A DNA stretch of 21,108 nucleotides from Shewanella sp. (lineage in GTDB: Bacteria; Pseudomonadota; Gammaproteobacteria; Enterobacterales; Shewanellaceae), in contig SDWK01000942.1 in assembly GCA_004195335.1 (NCBI GenBank), positions 1-21,108 of the forward strand, read 5' to 3'. Below the pieces are notes generated by a model that made no database searches, had not been told where the DNA came from, and saw only the letters and a program-made list of their open reading frames with translations. The first letter of the stretch is position 1. Every line of letters starts with the position of its first letter. This document shows, piece after piece, positions 1 through 6,959 of the stretch. Both the position numbers and the translations under genes were made by a program.

Positions 1-19
1 AGATGTGTATAAGAGACAG
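1..19. other. Nextera/Tn5 mosaic-end adapter remnant
   Basis: Bases 1-19 read AGATGTGTATAAGAGACAG, which is the Tn5 mosaic-end sequence used in Nextera library adapters. It sits exactly at the contig edge, so it is almost certainly untrimmed adapter and not genomic DNA. Genomic sequence begins at about base 20. Confidence 0.95.
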
Positions 20-54
20 ATGATGGAGTGAATGATTTAGCAATGAGGTTGGTT

Positions 55-606
55 ATGTTTCGCAACACAACACATTCCTTTGGGATGGTCACAAAATTAA
101 TCCATTGGGTTTCAGCATTGGCAGTGGTAGGGCTTTTTGCGGTGGGTTTTTGGATGGTCGATCTGACCTATTACAGCTCTTGGTATAAGACCGCACCTCA
201 TCTACATAAGAGCTTTGGTGTGTTGCTACTTATACTTACGCTTTTCAGATTAATTTGGCGTCAGCTAAACCCTAAACCCATTGCCGAACCGAATCATAAA
301 GAGTGGGAGAAGAAGACTGGGAAGCTAGCACACTTAGCTATTTACCTGCTGCTATTGCTCATCATGTTTAGTGGTTACCTTATTTCGACTGCCGATAGCC
401 GTGGTATTTGGGTATTTGAATGGTTTGAACTACCCGGATTTGGTGAATTTATCGATGACCAGGCCGATATTGCGGGCTTAGTCCATCAGTATGCCGCCTA
501 TAGTCTGCTGGGTTTGGCGCTGATACATGCTCTTGGGGCTTTAAAGCACCACTTTATCGATAAAGACTCAACGCTGATTAGAATGGCGAAACTCAAGAGA
601 GGTTAG
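55..606 (+). CDS. Cytochrome b561 family membrane protein (YceJ-like)
   Basis: A 183-residue integral inner-membrane di-heme b-type cytochrome, expected to pass electrons between the quinone pool and a periplasmic or membrane partner. Four hydrophobic segments lie near residues 19-36, 53-69, 93-112 and 144-163. Likely heme-ligand histidines are H17 (in KLIHW), H51 (in LHKSFG), H144 (in VHQYA) and H158 (in LIHAL), the usual b561 layout. An in-frame GTG at 28 and ATG at 43 lie upstream. I chose ATG 55 because GAGG at 45-48 sits 6 nt before it and the protein then begins with the family-like RNTTHSFG. The yceI gene follows after 79 bp on the same strand, the same pairing as yceJ-yceI in E. coli, so the two may be co-transcribed. 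Any upstream promoter is lost at the contig edge. The physiological partner is unknown. Confidence 0.88.
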   Translation: MFRNTTHSFGMVTKLIHWVSALAVVGLFAVGFWMVDLTYYSSWYKTAPHLHKSFGVLLLILTLFRLIWRQLNPKPIAEPNHKEWEKKTGKLAHLAIYLLLLLIMFSGYLISTADSRGIWVFEWFELPGFGEFIDDQADIAGLVHQYAAYSLLGLALIHALGALKHHFIDKDSTLIRMAKLKRG

Positions 607-685
607 AAACTTAATGGTTTCGGCCATAATTAGATAACAGTTAAAAATAGTGAAAACTAAATATATTAATTGAAGGATAGATACG

Positions 686-1261
686 ATGAAAAAAAGTTTA
701 TTAGCAATAGCATTAACTGCTTCTTTTTTACTAAGTGGCTCGGCAGAAGCTGCGGATTATGTGATTGATACTGAAGGCGCCCACGCTTCAATTCAGTTTA
801 AGGTAAGTCATTTAGGCTATAGCTTTGTCGCAGGTCGCTTTAATGATTTTAAGGGTGACTTTAGTTTTGAAGGCGATAAGGTATCAGACGCTAAGGTAAA
901 TGTGACTATTAATACCAGCAGTGTTGATTCCAACCATGCTGAGCGTGATAAGCATCTTCGTAGTCCTGACTTTTTAAATACAGGAAAATTTCCGCAAGCG
1001 ACATTTGCTTCGACTTCGGTTGTCGAACAGGGTAATGGTGCGTTCGTGCTTAATGGGGATTTCACTCTAAATGGCGTGACTAAGCCGATAGCGATAAAGG
1101 CCAATGCCATTGGAGAGGGTCAAGACCCTTGGGGGGGATATCGTGCTGGTTTTACCGGGAGCGCGGAATTTGCGTTAAAAGATTATGATATAAAGATGGA
1201 TCTAGGTCCTGCCTCTTCTCATGTAACCTTAGACTTTGTAGTTGAAGGGGTTAGGAAATAA
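686..1261 (+). CDS. yceI: YceI family periplasmic lipid-binding-like protein
   Basis: A 191-residue exported protein. A signal peptide covers residues 1-22 (MKK, hydrophobic stretch, then AEA before ADY). The mature part has YceI-family hallmarks: [21 protein letters not shown] near the start, a [19 protein letters not shown] segment, FPQATF, and a closing VTLDFVVEG strand. Family members form an elongated lipocalin-like barrel that binds isoprenoid or polyprenyl chains in the periplasm; the ligand cannot be read from sequence. The start is supported by GAAGGA at 672-677, 8 nt before ATG. It lies 79 bp after the cytochrome b561 gene, and the frequent yceJ-yceI pairing suggests a link between isoprenoid or quinone binding and that cytochrome. 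A hairpin terminator follows about 30 bp downstream. Confidence 0.93.
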   Translation: MKKSLLAIALTASFLLSGSAEAADYVIDTEGAHASIQFKVSHLGYSFVAGRFNDFKGDFSFEGDKVSDAKVNVTINTSSVDSNHAERDKHLRSPDFLNTGKFPQATFASTSVVEQGNGAFVLNGDFTLNGVTKPIAIKANAIGEGQDPWGGYRAGFTGSAEFALKDYDIKMDLGPASSHVTLDFVVEGVRK

Positions 1262-1293
1262 GCGATCTAAATTTTTACTATACCAGGTAATAA

Positions 1294-1315
1294 AAAAGCG
1301 CCATTCGGCGCTTTT
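1294..1315. terminator. Bidirectional rho-independent terminator between yceI and yggX
   Basis: GCGCC at 1298-1302 pairs with GGCGC at 1307-1311 around the loop ATTC, extended by A-T pairs. T4 follows on the plus strand, and a run of six T follows on the minus strand. It sits between convergent yceI and mutY-yggX, and the longer T tract favours the minus direction. Confidence 0.8.
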
Positions 1316-1316
1316 C

Positions 1317-1460
1317 TGTGTCTGGACTTCTTGTTAACAATAGTTATGTGGCTCTTTATGTGCAAAGAGCCCATGGATGAAAATTAACTTTGTGTCTGGA
1401 ACGCTTATGTAAATTTCACATCGATTGTAGAAATTGACTCTGTGTCTGGACTTTGTGTCT
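1317..1460. repeat. Cluster of short direct repeats (TGTGTCTGGA) with a hairpin
   Basis: TGTGTCTGGA occurs three times, at 1317-1326, 1391-1400 and 1441-1450, and TTTGTGTCT recurs at 1452-1460. The last two full copies are part of longer 23-bp repeats (1378-1400 and 1428-1450, 19 of 23 identical, period 50). Between copies one and two lies a perfect 8-bp-arm hairpin, GGCTCTTT at 1350-1357 with AAAGAGCC at 1364-1371. All of it lies in the convergent yceI/yggX intergenic region, and its function is unknown. Confidence 0.7.
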
Positions 1461-1461
1461 T

Positions 1462-1740
1462 TTACTCATCATCTTTTTGAGGGACGTAGCCTTCGATTTC
1501 TACCTCTTTTCCTTCAAAGAGGAAGTTGATCATCTGCTCTTCAAGAAACTTTCTATCATCCACATTCATCATGTTGAGTTTTTTCTCGTTGATAAGCATG
1601 GTCTGCTTCGATTGCCAAAGAGCCCAAGCTTCTTTGCTGACGTTATCGAAAATGCGCTTACCCAGATTACCTGGATAAAGTTGAAATCCGAGGCCTTCTG
1701 ATTCTTTTTTCAGATAGACGCAGTTTACAGTGCGAGCCAT
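1462..1740 (-). CDS. yggX: YggX, Fe(II)-trafficking / oxidative damage protection protein
   Basis: A 92-residue cytoplasmic protein, the usual family length. It contains the diagnostic segments ARTVNCVYL (the conserved Cys is C7), [32 protein letters not shown] and [14 protein letters not shown]. In enteric bacteria YggX protects Fe-S clusters during superoxide stress and is proposed to handle labile iron. It lies just downstream of mutY with 2 nt between the mutY stop and this ATG. Its strong Shine-Dalgarno AAGGAG is embedded in the last two mutY codons and stop, so the genes are probably co-transcribed and translationally coupled. The pairing makes sense because MutY is itself an Fe-S enzyme acting on oxidised guanine lesions. 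A terminator lies about 150 bp beyond the stop. Confidence 0.96.
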   Translation of the reverse strand: MARTVNCVYLKKESEGLGFQLYPGNLGKRIFDNVSKEAWALWQSKQTMLINEKKLNMMNVDDRKFLEEQMINFLFEGKEVEIEGYVPQKDDE

Positions 1741-1742
1741 GA

Positions 1743-2828
1743 TTACTCCTTAATTAATACAGAACCTAAGCTGGCCAGAATTCGCTCAGTCGCTGCAGCT
1801 AGACCAACTTTAGGGGGATTGGGTAAGTTATACCAGAGTGACGGCTTATCTTCCATGATTTGGTTATCTCTCCAGCCGTCGACATTAATATAAATTGGGG
1901 TGATATCCAGATGAAAGTGGCTGAAAGTATGTCTAAAGCCTGGCAAGTCTTCCATTTTAGCAGAGTCTAACCCATTCTCGACCAGATATAGCTCTAATTC
2001 TTGACGACTTGGAAACTCAGGGAAGCACCATAGCCCCCCCCATATGCCCGCAGGAGGACGTTTCTCCAGTAGGGTGTCATTGCCTTTTGATAAGACCAAC
2101 ATGAAGGCACTTTTTTCAGGTGTGATTTTTTTAGGTTTTTTACCCGGGTATTCGTTTTGTCTTCCAGATAGCTGAGCCTGGCAATCAATTGCTACCGGGC
2201 ACTCGGAACAAACTGGTTTAGAACGAGAGCAGATCGAAGCGCCAATATCCATCATGGCCTGGTTATATTTCTGTACATCTCGCTGTGGAGTTAATTTATC
2301 GGTTAACTCCCAGAGCTGGTTTTCGACGGTTTTCTTTCCAGGCCAGCCTTCGATAGCGCCGTGACGGGCTAGTACCCGTTTTACGTTGCCATCGAGTATC
2401 GGATGATGCTGCGCCAATGAGAGTGAGAGCACCGCTCCGGCAGTCGAGCGACCTATGCCGGGAAGCGCTAACACCTGTTCAAAATTTGTTGGAAAACTCC
2501 CGGCATGTTCATCACGAATCAATTGAGCCGACTTATGCAGGTTTCGTGCTCGAGCGTAATAGCCAAGCCCGGTCCAGTAATGCAGTACTTCATCTTGCGG
2601 TGCATCGGCGAGTGATTGAATGTCTGGGAAACGTTCCATAAACTTCAGATAGTAGGGGATCACAGTGCTAACTTGGGTTTGCTGCAGCATGATTTCCGAT
2701 ACCCATACTTTATAGGGGTTCTTATCTATCTGCCAAGGCAGGTGTTTACGGCCAAATTTATCGTACCAATCGACGATGCGGGTAGAGAAAGATGTGTTGC
2801 AGGAAGAGTTGGAGTCGTTTGACGGCAT
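1743..2828 (-). CDS. mutY: A/G-specific adenine DNA glycosylase MutY
   Basis: A 361-residue base-excision repair enzyme that removes adenine mispaired with 8-oxoguanine. Visible features are catalytic Glu45 in SEIMLQQTQ, helix-hairpin-helix [10 protein letters not shown], catalytic Asp146 in LDGNVKRVL, and the [4Fe-4S] ligands Cys200, Cys207, Cys210 and Cys216 (C-x6-C-x2-C-x5-C). A C-terminal NUDIX-like 8-oxoG recognition domain contains [15 protein letters not shown] and [12 protein letters not shown]. Compared with E. coli MutY (350 residues, from memory) the N-terminus is about 8 residues longer and Ser/Asn-rich. The ATG at 2828 is the only usual start codon available and has no clear Shine-Dalgarno. 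The end of a MITE-like element lies 3 bp upstream of that ATG, so the native 5' region may have been replaced. yggX follows in the same operon. Confidence 0.96.
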   Translation of the reverse strand: MPSNDSNSSCNTSFSTRIVDWYDKFGRKHLPWQIDKNPYKVWVSEIMLQQTQVSTVIPYYLKFMERFPDIQSLADAPQDEVLHYWTGLGYYARARNLHKSAQLIRDEHAGSFPTNFEQVLALPGIGRSTAGAVLSLSLAQHHPILDGNVKRVLARHGAIEGWPGKKTVENQLWELTDKLTPQRDVQKYNQAMMDIGASICSRSKPVCSECPVAIDCQAQLSGRQNEYPGKKPKKITPEKSAFMLVLSKGNDTLLEKRPPAGIWGGLWCFPEFPSRQELELYLVENGLDSAKMEDLPGFRHTFSHFHLDITPIYINVDGWRDNQIMEDKPSLWYNLPNPPKVGLAAATERILASLGSVLIKE

Positions 2829-2831
2829 ATC

Positions 2832-3117
2832 AGGGCCTGTTTATCTTTCGAGCTTGAATTTTGCTCAATCTCAATGGGTTTAGTGCAAGGCATCGAGTGA
2901 TGATGCCTAATGGGTTAAGCGAAAAGCTCGTAACGCAGCAATAAGGTCATTGAGATGAACCCGTAGGGCAGCGTTTGTTGGCCGCCATTTTTTAACAAGA
3001 CTTACTGCGTTATCGTTTATTTATGTAGAACCACAAAAGCTCCGCCTAACTCTCATAGATAAAGAGTAAAGGTCAACAACTCGATGCAAAAACAACCATG
3101 AAAGGTCAACAGGCCCT
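2832..3117. mobile_element. MITE-like non-coding element with terminal inverted repeats
   Basis: A 286-bp segment bounded by imperfect 18-bp inverted repeats: AGGGCCTGTTTATCTTTC at 2832-2849, and the complement of AGGGCCTGTTGACCTTTC at 3100-3117 (15 of 18 matching, outer 10 perfect). AAAGGTCAACA occurs twice near the right end (3068-3078 and 3101-3111), and TAACGCAG has an internal inverted partner. No open reading frame of transposase size is present, so it would have to be mobilised in trans. TATC occurs near both ends but is not cleanly adjacent, so no target-site duplication can be claimed. Its left end is 3 bp from the mutY ATG. From memory, similar repeats are dispersed in Shewanella genomes; this was not checked. 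Confidence 0.7.
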
Positions 3118-3219
3118 AGTATCATTAAAATTAGAACTTTTTATTGAGCGAAGTCTATCCATCATGGCTAATAGAGACAAGCTATGTTTGAACTGTAACG
3201 GCAAAATAGGTGAGTGTCG

Positions 3220-3248
3220 TTCGCACTGTTTGTGAAACTTGGTATACT
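3220..3248 (+). promoter_or_regulatory. Candidate sigma-70 promoter for trmB
   Basis: TATACT at 3243-3248 (5 of 6 to consensus) has TTCGCA 17 bp upstream at 3220-3225 (4 of 6). It lies about 105 bp before the trmB start, between the MITE-like element and the gene. This is motif matching only. Confidence 0.4.
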
Positions 3249-3354
3249 TTGGGCACTTATTTACGACCTGTTAAGTATATTGGGCTTGCACTGATTGATG
3301 ATCTTTGGATAATGCCCTAGTTTTCTATTAACCATGCCAAGATCGAGGGCGATA

Positions 3355-4071
3355 ATGAGCGACGTGACAACAGCGGAGTTTAATGAAGAAGGTAAGTACC
3401 TTCGCAAGGTAAGAAGCTTTGTATTAAGAGAAGGCCGATTAACTAAAGGTCAAGCCGCCGCTATGGAGCAACATTGGCCAGCGATAGGGCTCGATTACTC
3501 TCCTGAGCCATTAGATTTGAAAGAAATTTTTGGTAGAGATGCGGATACAGTGCTAGAGATTGGCTTCGGAATGGGAGCTTCTCTTGTTGAAATGGCTAAG
3601 GCCTCTCCTGAACTTAACTTTATTGGAATTGAAGTTCACAAACCTGGCGTGGGATCTTGCCTCAGCGTTGCAGGAGAAGCCGGAGTGACTAACTTACGTG
3701 TCTTCCATCACGATGCTATCGAAGTGCTTGAAAACAGTATCGTGAAGGGATCACTTGCTCGAGTGCAGCTTTTCTTCCCAGACCCTTGGCATAAGAAACG
3801 CCACCATAAGCGTCGTATTGTTCAACCAGAATTTGCGCAATTAATTCGCAGTACTTTAAAAAGCGGTGGTGTTTTCCATCTTGCTACCGATTGGGAAAAT
3901 TATAGCGAACACATGCTGGAAATCATGGGCGCTGCAGAAGGCTATAAGAACCAGTCTCTGACAGGGGATGTTGTTGAACGTCCGGACCATAGACCACTAA
4001 CTAAGTTTGAGGCCAGAGGTCACAGACTCGGCCATGGTGTATGGGACATAATGTTTGAGCGTATCGACTGA
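3355..4071 (+). CDS. trmB: tRNA (guanine-N7-)-methyltransferase TrmB
   Basis: A 238-residue SAM-dependent class I methyltransferase that makes m7G46 in the tRNA variable loop. Visible motifs are the SAM-binding glycine-rich loop VLEIGFGMG (residues 66-74), acidic [10 protein letters not shown] (89-98), the family signature [16 protein letters not shown] (139-154) and [13 protein letters not shown] (175-187). An upstream in-frame ATG at 3334 would add seven residues. I prefer ATG 3355 because GAGG at 3345-3348 sits 6 nt before it and the protein then starts [20 protein letters not shown], a normal N-terminus for this family. It is divergent from mutY and is followed by yggL 118 bp later, the conserved E. 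coli neighbourhood. Confidence 0.96.
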   Translation: MSDVTTAEFNEEGKYLRKVRSFVLREGRLTKGQAAAMEQHWPAIGLDYSPEPLDLKEIFGRDADTVLEIGFGMGASLVEMAKASPELNFIGIEVHKPGVGSCLSVAGEAGVTNLRVFHHDAIEVLENSIVKGSLARVQLFFPDPWHKKRHHKRRIVQPEFAQLIRSTLKSGGVFHLATDWENYSEHMLEIMGAAEGYKNQSLTGDVVERPDHRPLTKFEARGHRLGHGVWDIMFERID

Positions 4072-4189
4072 GTTCGTCGTTGACTCAATTTTTACGAATA
4101 TTTATTAGCTATATCCAAACGAGCATTTTGAAGTGGCTAGGGTATAGTACTCTTTTTATAAAATTACATTAATTAAGGTGGGAATTACA

Positions 4190-4513
4190 ATGGCAACACG
4201 TAGTCGTCGTTTGCGTAAAAAATTGCGAGTAGATGAGTTTCAAGAATTTGGTTTCGATATCAACTGGACATTTGACGAGTCAGTTTCTGAAGAGCAGATT
4301 GATTCAGTGGTCGATCAATTTATTGCTGAGGTGGTAGAACCTCGTGATTTAGGTTTCCATGGCGGCGGTCATAGAGAGTGGCAAGGTATTATTGCTACTC
4401 AGGATATTGGTAAGTGTACCGATGATGATCGCGCTGCTGCGATTGCATTCTGGGAAGGACAGAAAGTTTCTGATGTCGTCGTTAGTGAATTGTACGATAT
4501 CTGGTGGAGTTAA
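4190..4513 (+). CDS. yggL: YggL family protein (DUF469)
   Basis: A 107-residue small cytoplasmic protein of the YggL/DUF469 family. It has a basic N-terminus ([12 protein letters not shown]), then [14 protein letters not shown], an acidic stretch, [13 protein letters not shown] and a terminal [19 protein letters not shown], typical family segments. E. coli YggL has been linked to 50S ribosomal subunit assembly; nothing in the sequence tests that here. ATG 4190 is preceded by AAGG(TGG) at 4175-4181. An in-frame GTG at 4178 overlaps that Shine-Dalgarno and is not favoured. It follows trmB, and its final codons overlap the candidate GTG start of the glutaminase gene by 10 nt, suggesting translational coupling. 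Confidence 0.92.
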   Translation: MATRSRRLRKKLRVDEFQEFGFDINWTFDESVSEEQIDSVVDQFIAEVVEPRDLGFHGGGHREWQGIIATQDIGKCTDDDRAAAIAFWEGQKVSDVVVSELYDIWWS

Positions 4514-5427
4514 TTCCTGAACAGGCTTTGTTAGAGCAGGTGGTCGATAAGGTTCGGCCTCTGCTTGGACAGGGAAAAGTTGCAGACTATATTCCGGCTC
4601 TTGCGAATGTCGATCCAAAGAAAATTGGAATAGCAGTTACAACTATAGATGGAACCACGATAGGGGCTGGAGATTATCTCGAGCCCTTTTCTATTCAGAG
4701 TATTTCAAAAGTATTTAGCCTTACAATGGCTTTAACTTTATACGAAGAGAATGAAATTTGGTCTCGGGTTGGGAAAGAGCCGTCGGGGCAGTCGTTTAAC
4801 TCTTTAGTGCAGGTGGAGTTAGAGCGGGGCTTGCCGAGAAATCCTTTCATTAATGCCGGAGCCTTAGTTATTGCCGATCTTTTACAATCTAGGTTGGGTG
4901 CGCCAAAGCATAGAATACTTGAAATTATTCGCCATCTAAGTGGTAACCAGAAGCTTATCTCAGACAAAGTGGTGGCAAACTCAGAATATGAACATAGTGC
5001 AAGAAATGCGGCAATTGCTTATCTGATGAAGTCATTTGGTAATTTCAACAATGATGTTGATACCGTATTACGAAGTTATTTTCATTATTGCGCTATTCGT
5101 ATGAGCTGTGCAGATCTCTCTAAGGCTATGTTATATCTGGCTAACCGAGGAAAAAGCCTGACCGGTAAGCAGTTGATTTCTCCTGTACAAACACGTCAAA
5201 TGAACGCTTTATTAGCCACTTCCGGTTTGTATGATGGCGCCGGCGAATTTGCCTATCGAGTCGGGATGCCAGGTAAGAGTGGCGTAGGTGGCGGAATTAT
5301 TGCCGTGATCCCGGGAGATATGTCTGTTTGTGTTTGGTCTCCGGAGTTAGATTTAAATGGTAATTCACTCGCAGGAACCGCCGCACTCGAAGAGTTCTGT
5401 CAACGTTTAGGGCGCTCAATTTTCTAG
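4504..5427 (+). CDS. glsA: Glutaminase (GlsA/GlsB family)
   Basis: A 307-residue serine-dependent glutaminase converting glutamine to glutamate and ammonia. It has the beta-lactamase-like fold signature [10 protein letters not shown] with Ser66 and Lys69 as the catalytic S-x-x-K pair, [35 protein letters not shown]-like [12 protein letters not shown], and the glycine-rich [14 protein letters not shown] followed by [10 protein letters not shown]. Length matches the roughly 308-residue family norm. The GTG at 4504 overlaps the yggL stop by 10 nt but has no Shine-Dalgarno upstream. An alternative is the in-frame ATT at 4513, preceded by GGTGGAG at 4503-4509, giving a protein beginning (M)PEQALLE; no ATG is available. 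Coupling to yggL seems likely. In E. coli the neighbouring slot holds ansB, another amidohydrolase that releases ammonia. Confidence 0.94.
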   Translation: MELIPEQALLEQVVDKVRPLLGQGKVADYIPALANVDPKKIGIAVTTIDGTTIGAGDYLEPFSIQSISKVFSLTMALTLYEENEIWSRVGKEPSGQSFNSLVQVELERGLPRNPFINAGALVIADLLQSRLGAPKHRILEIIRHLSGNQKLISDKVVANSEYEHSARNAAIAYLMKSFGNFNNDVDTVLRSYFHYCAIRMSCADLSKAMLYLANRGKSLTGKQLISPVQTRQMNALLATSGLYDGAGEFAYRVGMPGKSGVGGGIIAVIPGDMSVCVWSPELDLNGNSLAGTAALEEFCQRLGRSIF

Positions 5428-5564
5428 TTCACCTTTTATTTCCTAGTTATTGTTGGACTTTTCGCGTTAAGTAAATTGGCTAAGAATTGGTTTTATTTAC
5501 TAATCGCTAACAAGCTATTTTTTAAATTTATCAGTAAACCCCTTGTAATCAGATTGTTATCAAC

Positions 5565-5593
5565 TTGGCATGCCTTGTGCATTTTCTTATATA
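5565..5593 (+). promoter_or_regulatory. Candidate promoter upstream of the yggN-like gene
   Basis: TTGGCA at 5565-5570 is followed after 17 bp by TATATA at 5588-5593, a plausible sigma-70 promoter. The same bases also show the sigma-54 core: GG at 5567-5568 and GC at 5579-5580, exactly 10 bp apart, in TTGGCATGCCTTGTGCA. The sigma-54 reading has three mismatches outside the invariant dinucleotides. The sequence cannot separate the two. Confidence 0.4.
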
Positions 5594-5676
5594 TATATGA
5601 GATTTTGAGTTGATGAGTGAATGTGCTTCTCACTCAGCAAAACTCTTCTGGAATAATAAATTTAAGGAAAAATTCG

Positions 5677-6507
5677 ATGAGAAAATTAGCGACTTCTATA
5701 GGGATCTCTGCCGTTCTTTTTGTGGGTGGTGTTGTGAACTCTGTATCGGCTCATGAGCATCAGTCAAATTCATATCAAAACCATAATAATCAATGTGAGG
5801 TTGCACTCAATTATGACGTCGCCGTTGAACCTCAAATGGTCACGGTAAGTGAAGGTAGCTCAGAGGTTTACAGGATTGAACTCGATAAACTTTATGTCGA
5901 TGGCAAAGAAGTGTCACTAAATAGTAAGCAGAAGACACTATTGACTCAATATTCAGAAGAGGTCTCAACCCAACTTCCTGAGGTGATCACACTCGTGCAT
6001 GACGCCGTAGGTATTGCCTCATCGGCAGCGAGTATGGCGTTAACACCATTACTTGGAGATGCAGCAGGCGCTAAACTGGATGAGATGATGGACGGTTTAG
6101 AGGAGCGAGTCGAACAGGTTGCCTACCAACACGGAGATAAGTTTTATCTTGGAGCCACGCAATCTTCGCTGGAAGATACCTTTGGTGAAGAGTTTGAAAA
6201 GGAGATGGAAGAGCTGGTTAGAAACTCTGTGGGAACTTTGATGGTCAGCTTAGGCAGTGAGATGCTTTCGGGAGATGGTAATTCTTTCGAGCAAAAAATG
6301 GAGTCTTTCTCTAAGAAGATGGAAAATGTAGGCCAAGATATTGAGATGCAGATGGAGGCGCAGACCAAAGATCTCGAACAAAGAGCTGATAAAATGTGTG
6401 ATAATTTTCAATACCTGATAGCGCTGGAGCAAAACTTAAGAACTGAAGTTCCGGAGTTGAGTCAATATCGTTTAATTGATGCACCGGCCAGAAAACTGCT
6501 TGAGTAA
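5677..6507 (+). CDS. DUF2884 (YggN-like) exported protein
   Basis: A 276-residue protein resembling E. coli YggN (DUF2884). A signal peptide covers residues 1-25 (MRKLATSIGI, hydrophobic core, VSA before HEH). The mature part begins with a His/Asn-rich linker and a Cys (C40 in NNQCEV), followed by a short beta-rich domain (PQMVTVSEG, YVDGKEVSL). The rest is helical and acidic, with a coiled-coil-like stretch near residues 190-255 (EKEMEELV, KMESFSKKMENV, QAKDL-type heptads) and a second Cys in KMCDNF that could pair with the first. ATG 5677 follows AAGGA at 5664-5668 by 8 nt; a GTG 60 nt upstream is in frame but unlikely. The function of the family is unknown. Its position near yggL and trmB matches the E. 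coli order. A strong terminator follows. Confidence 0.85.
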   Translation: MRKLATSIGISAVLFVGGVVNSVSAHEHQSNSYQNHNNQCEVALNYDVAVEPQMVTVSEGSSEVYRIELDKLYVDGKEVSLNSKQKTLLTQYSEEVSTQLPEVITLVHDAVGIASSAASMALTPLLGDAAGAKLDEMMDGLEERVEQVAYQHGDKFYLGATQSSLEDTFGEEFEKEMEELVRNSVGTLMVSLGSEMLSGDGNSFEQKMESFSKKMENVGQDIEMQMEAQTKDLEQRADKMCDNFQYLIALEQNLRTEVPELSQYRLIDAPARKLLE

Positions 6508-6560
6508 AACCCTGATTTAAACCTGGACTATTCGTTGCTCCCACCAATTATTGCAACAGG

Positions 6561-6588
6561 CCCGTATTTTATTAATACGGGTTTTTTT
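6561..6588 (+). terminator. Rho-independent terminator after the yggN-like gene
   Basis: CCCGTATT at 6561-6568 pairs perfectly with AATACGGG at 6574-6581 around the loop TTATT, followed by seven T. It lies 54 bp after the stop codon. Confidence 0.92.
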
Positions 6589-6959
6589 CGTTTTAGCCGG
6601 GTATGACAAGATCAATTAACAGATAGTTTTTACTCAAAGCCTGTCTACCTGCATAATCCTACTTTATATCTTGCTCATATTTCATTCATTTTGGATATGT
6701 TACCTAACATTTTTTGATGTCAAAATTAAGACAAAAAAAATAGGGATTAGAATCAAAGTACAAATCTTTGGTATACTTAAAAAAAAACAAGAAAACTGAC
6801 CATTTTTGCTAATGGACTCGATCAGGCGTCTGACTCTACTTTAGTGTGCTTTTATGAAATAAGTGACTGTTTTGAAATGAGTATTTTTATTTTTTCAATT
6901 CAGTTCCCCTTACTTAATGTAAGTATTGTTAGTGTCGTAAACACCTTAAGGCGATTTAC
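6589..6959 (+). other. AT-rich intergenic region upstream of the LysR gene
   Basis: These 371 bp are AT-rich with several A tracts (about 6731-6740 and 6779-6787). There is a lone TATACT at 6772-6777 without a good -35 partner, and a LysR-type box near the gene. I see no coding region or RNA gene. Confidence 0.6.
6910..6922 (+). promoter_or_regulatory. Candidate LysR-type T-N11-A operator
   Basis: TTACTTAATGTAA is a dyad (TTAC-N5-GTAA, extended to CTTAC/GTAAG) that fits the T-N11-A consensus of LysR-type regulators. It lies 37 bp before the LysR start codon and could serve autoregulation. The Shine-Dalgarno TAAGG at 6947-6951 follows it. Confidence 0.5.

Noticed and set aside
2417..2822. Plus-strand open frames opposite mutY (2417-2641 and 2616-2822)
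   Set aside because: They are antisense to a clearly conserved gene, have no family resemblance and no Shine-Dalgarno, and look like shadows of mutY codon structure.
2828..3123. TATC near both ends of the MITE-like element as a target-site duplication
   Set aside because: One copy abuts the element but the other is two bases away, so a true duplication cannot be claimed. The transposase family was not assigned for the same reason.
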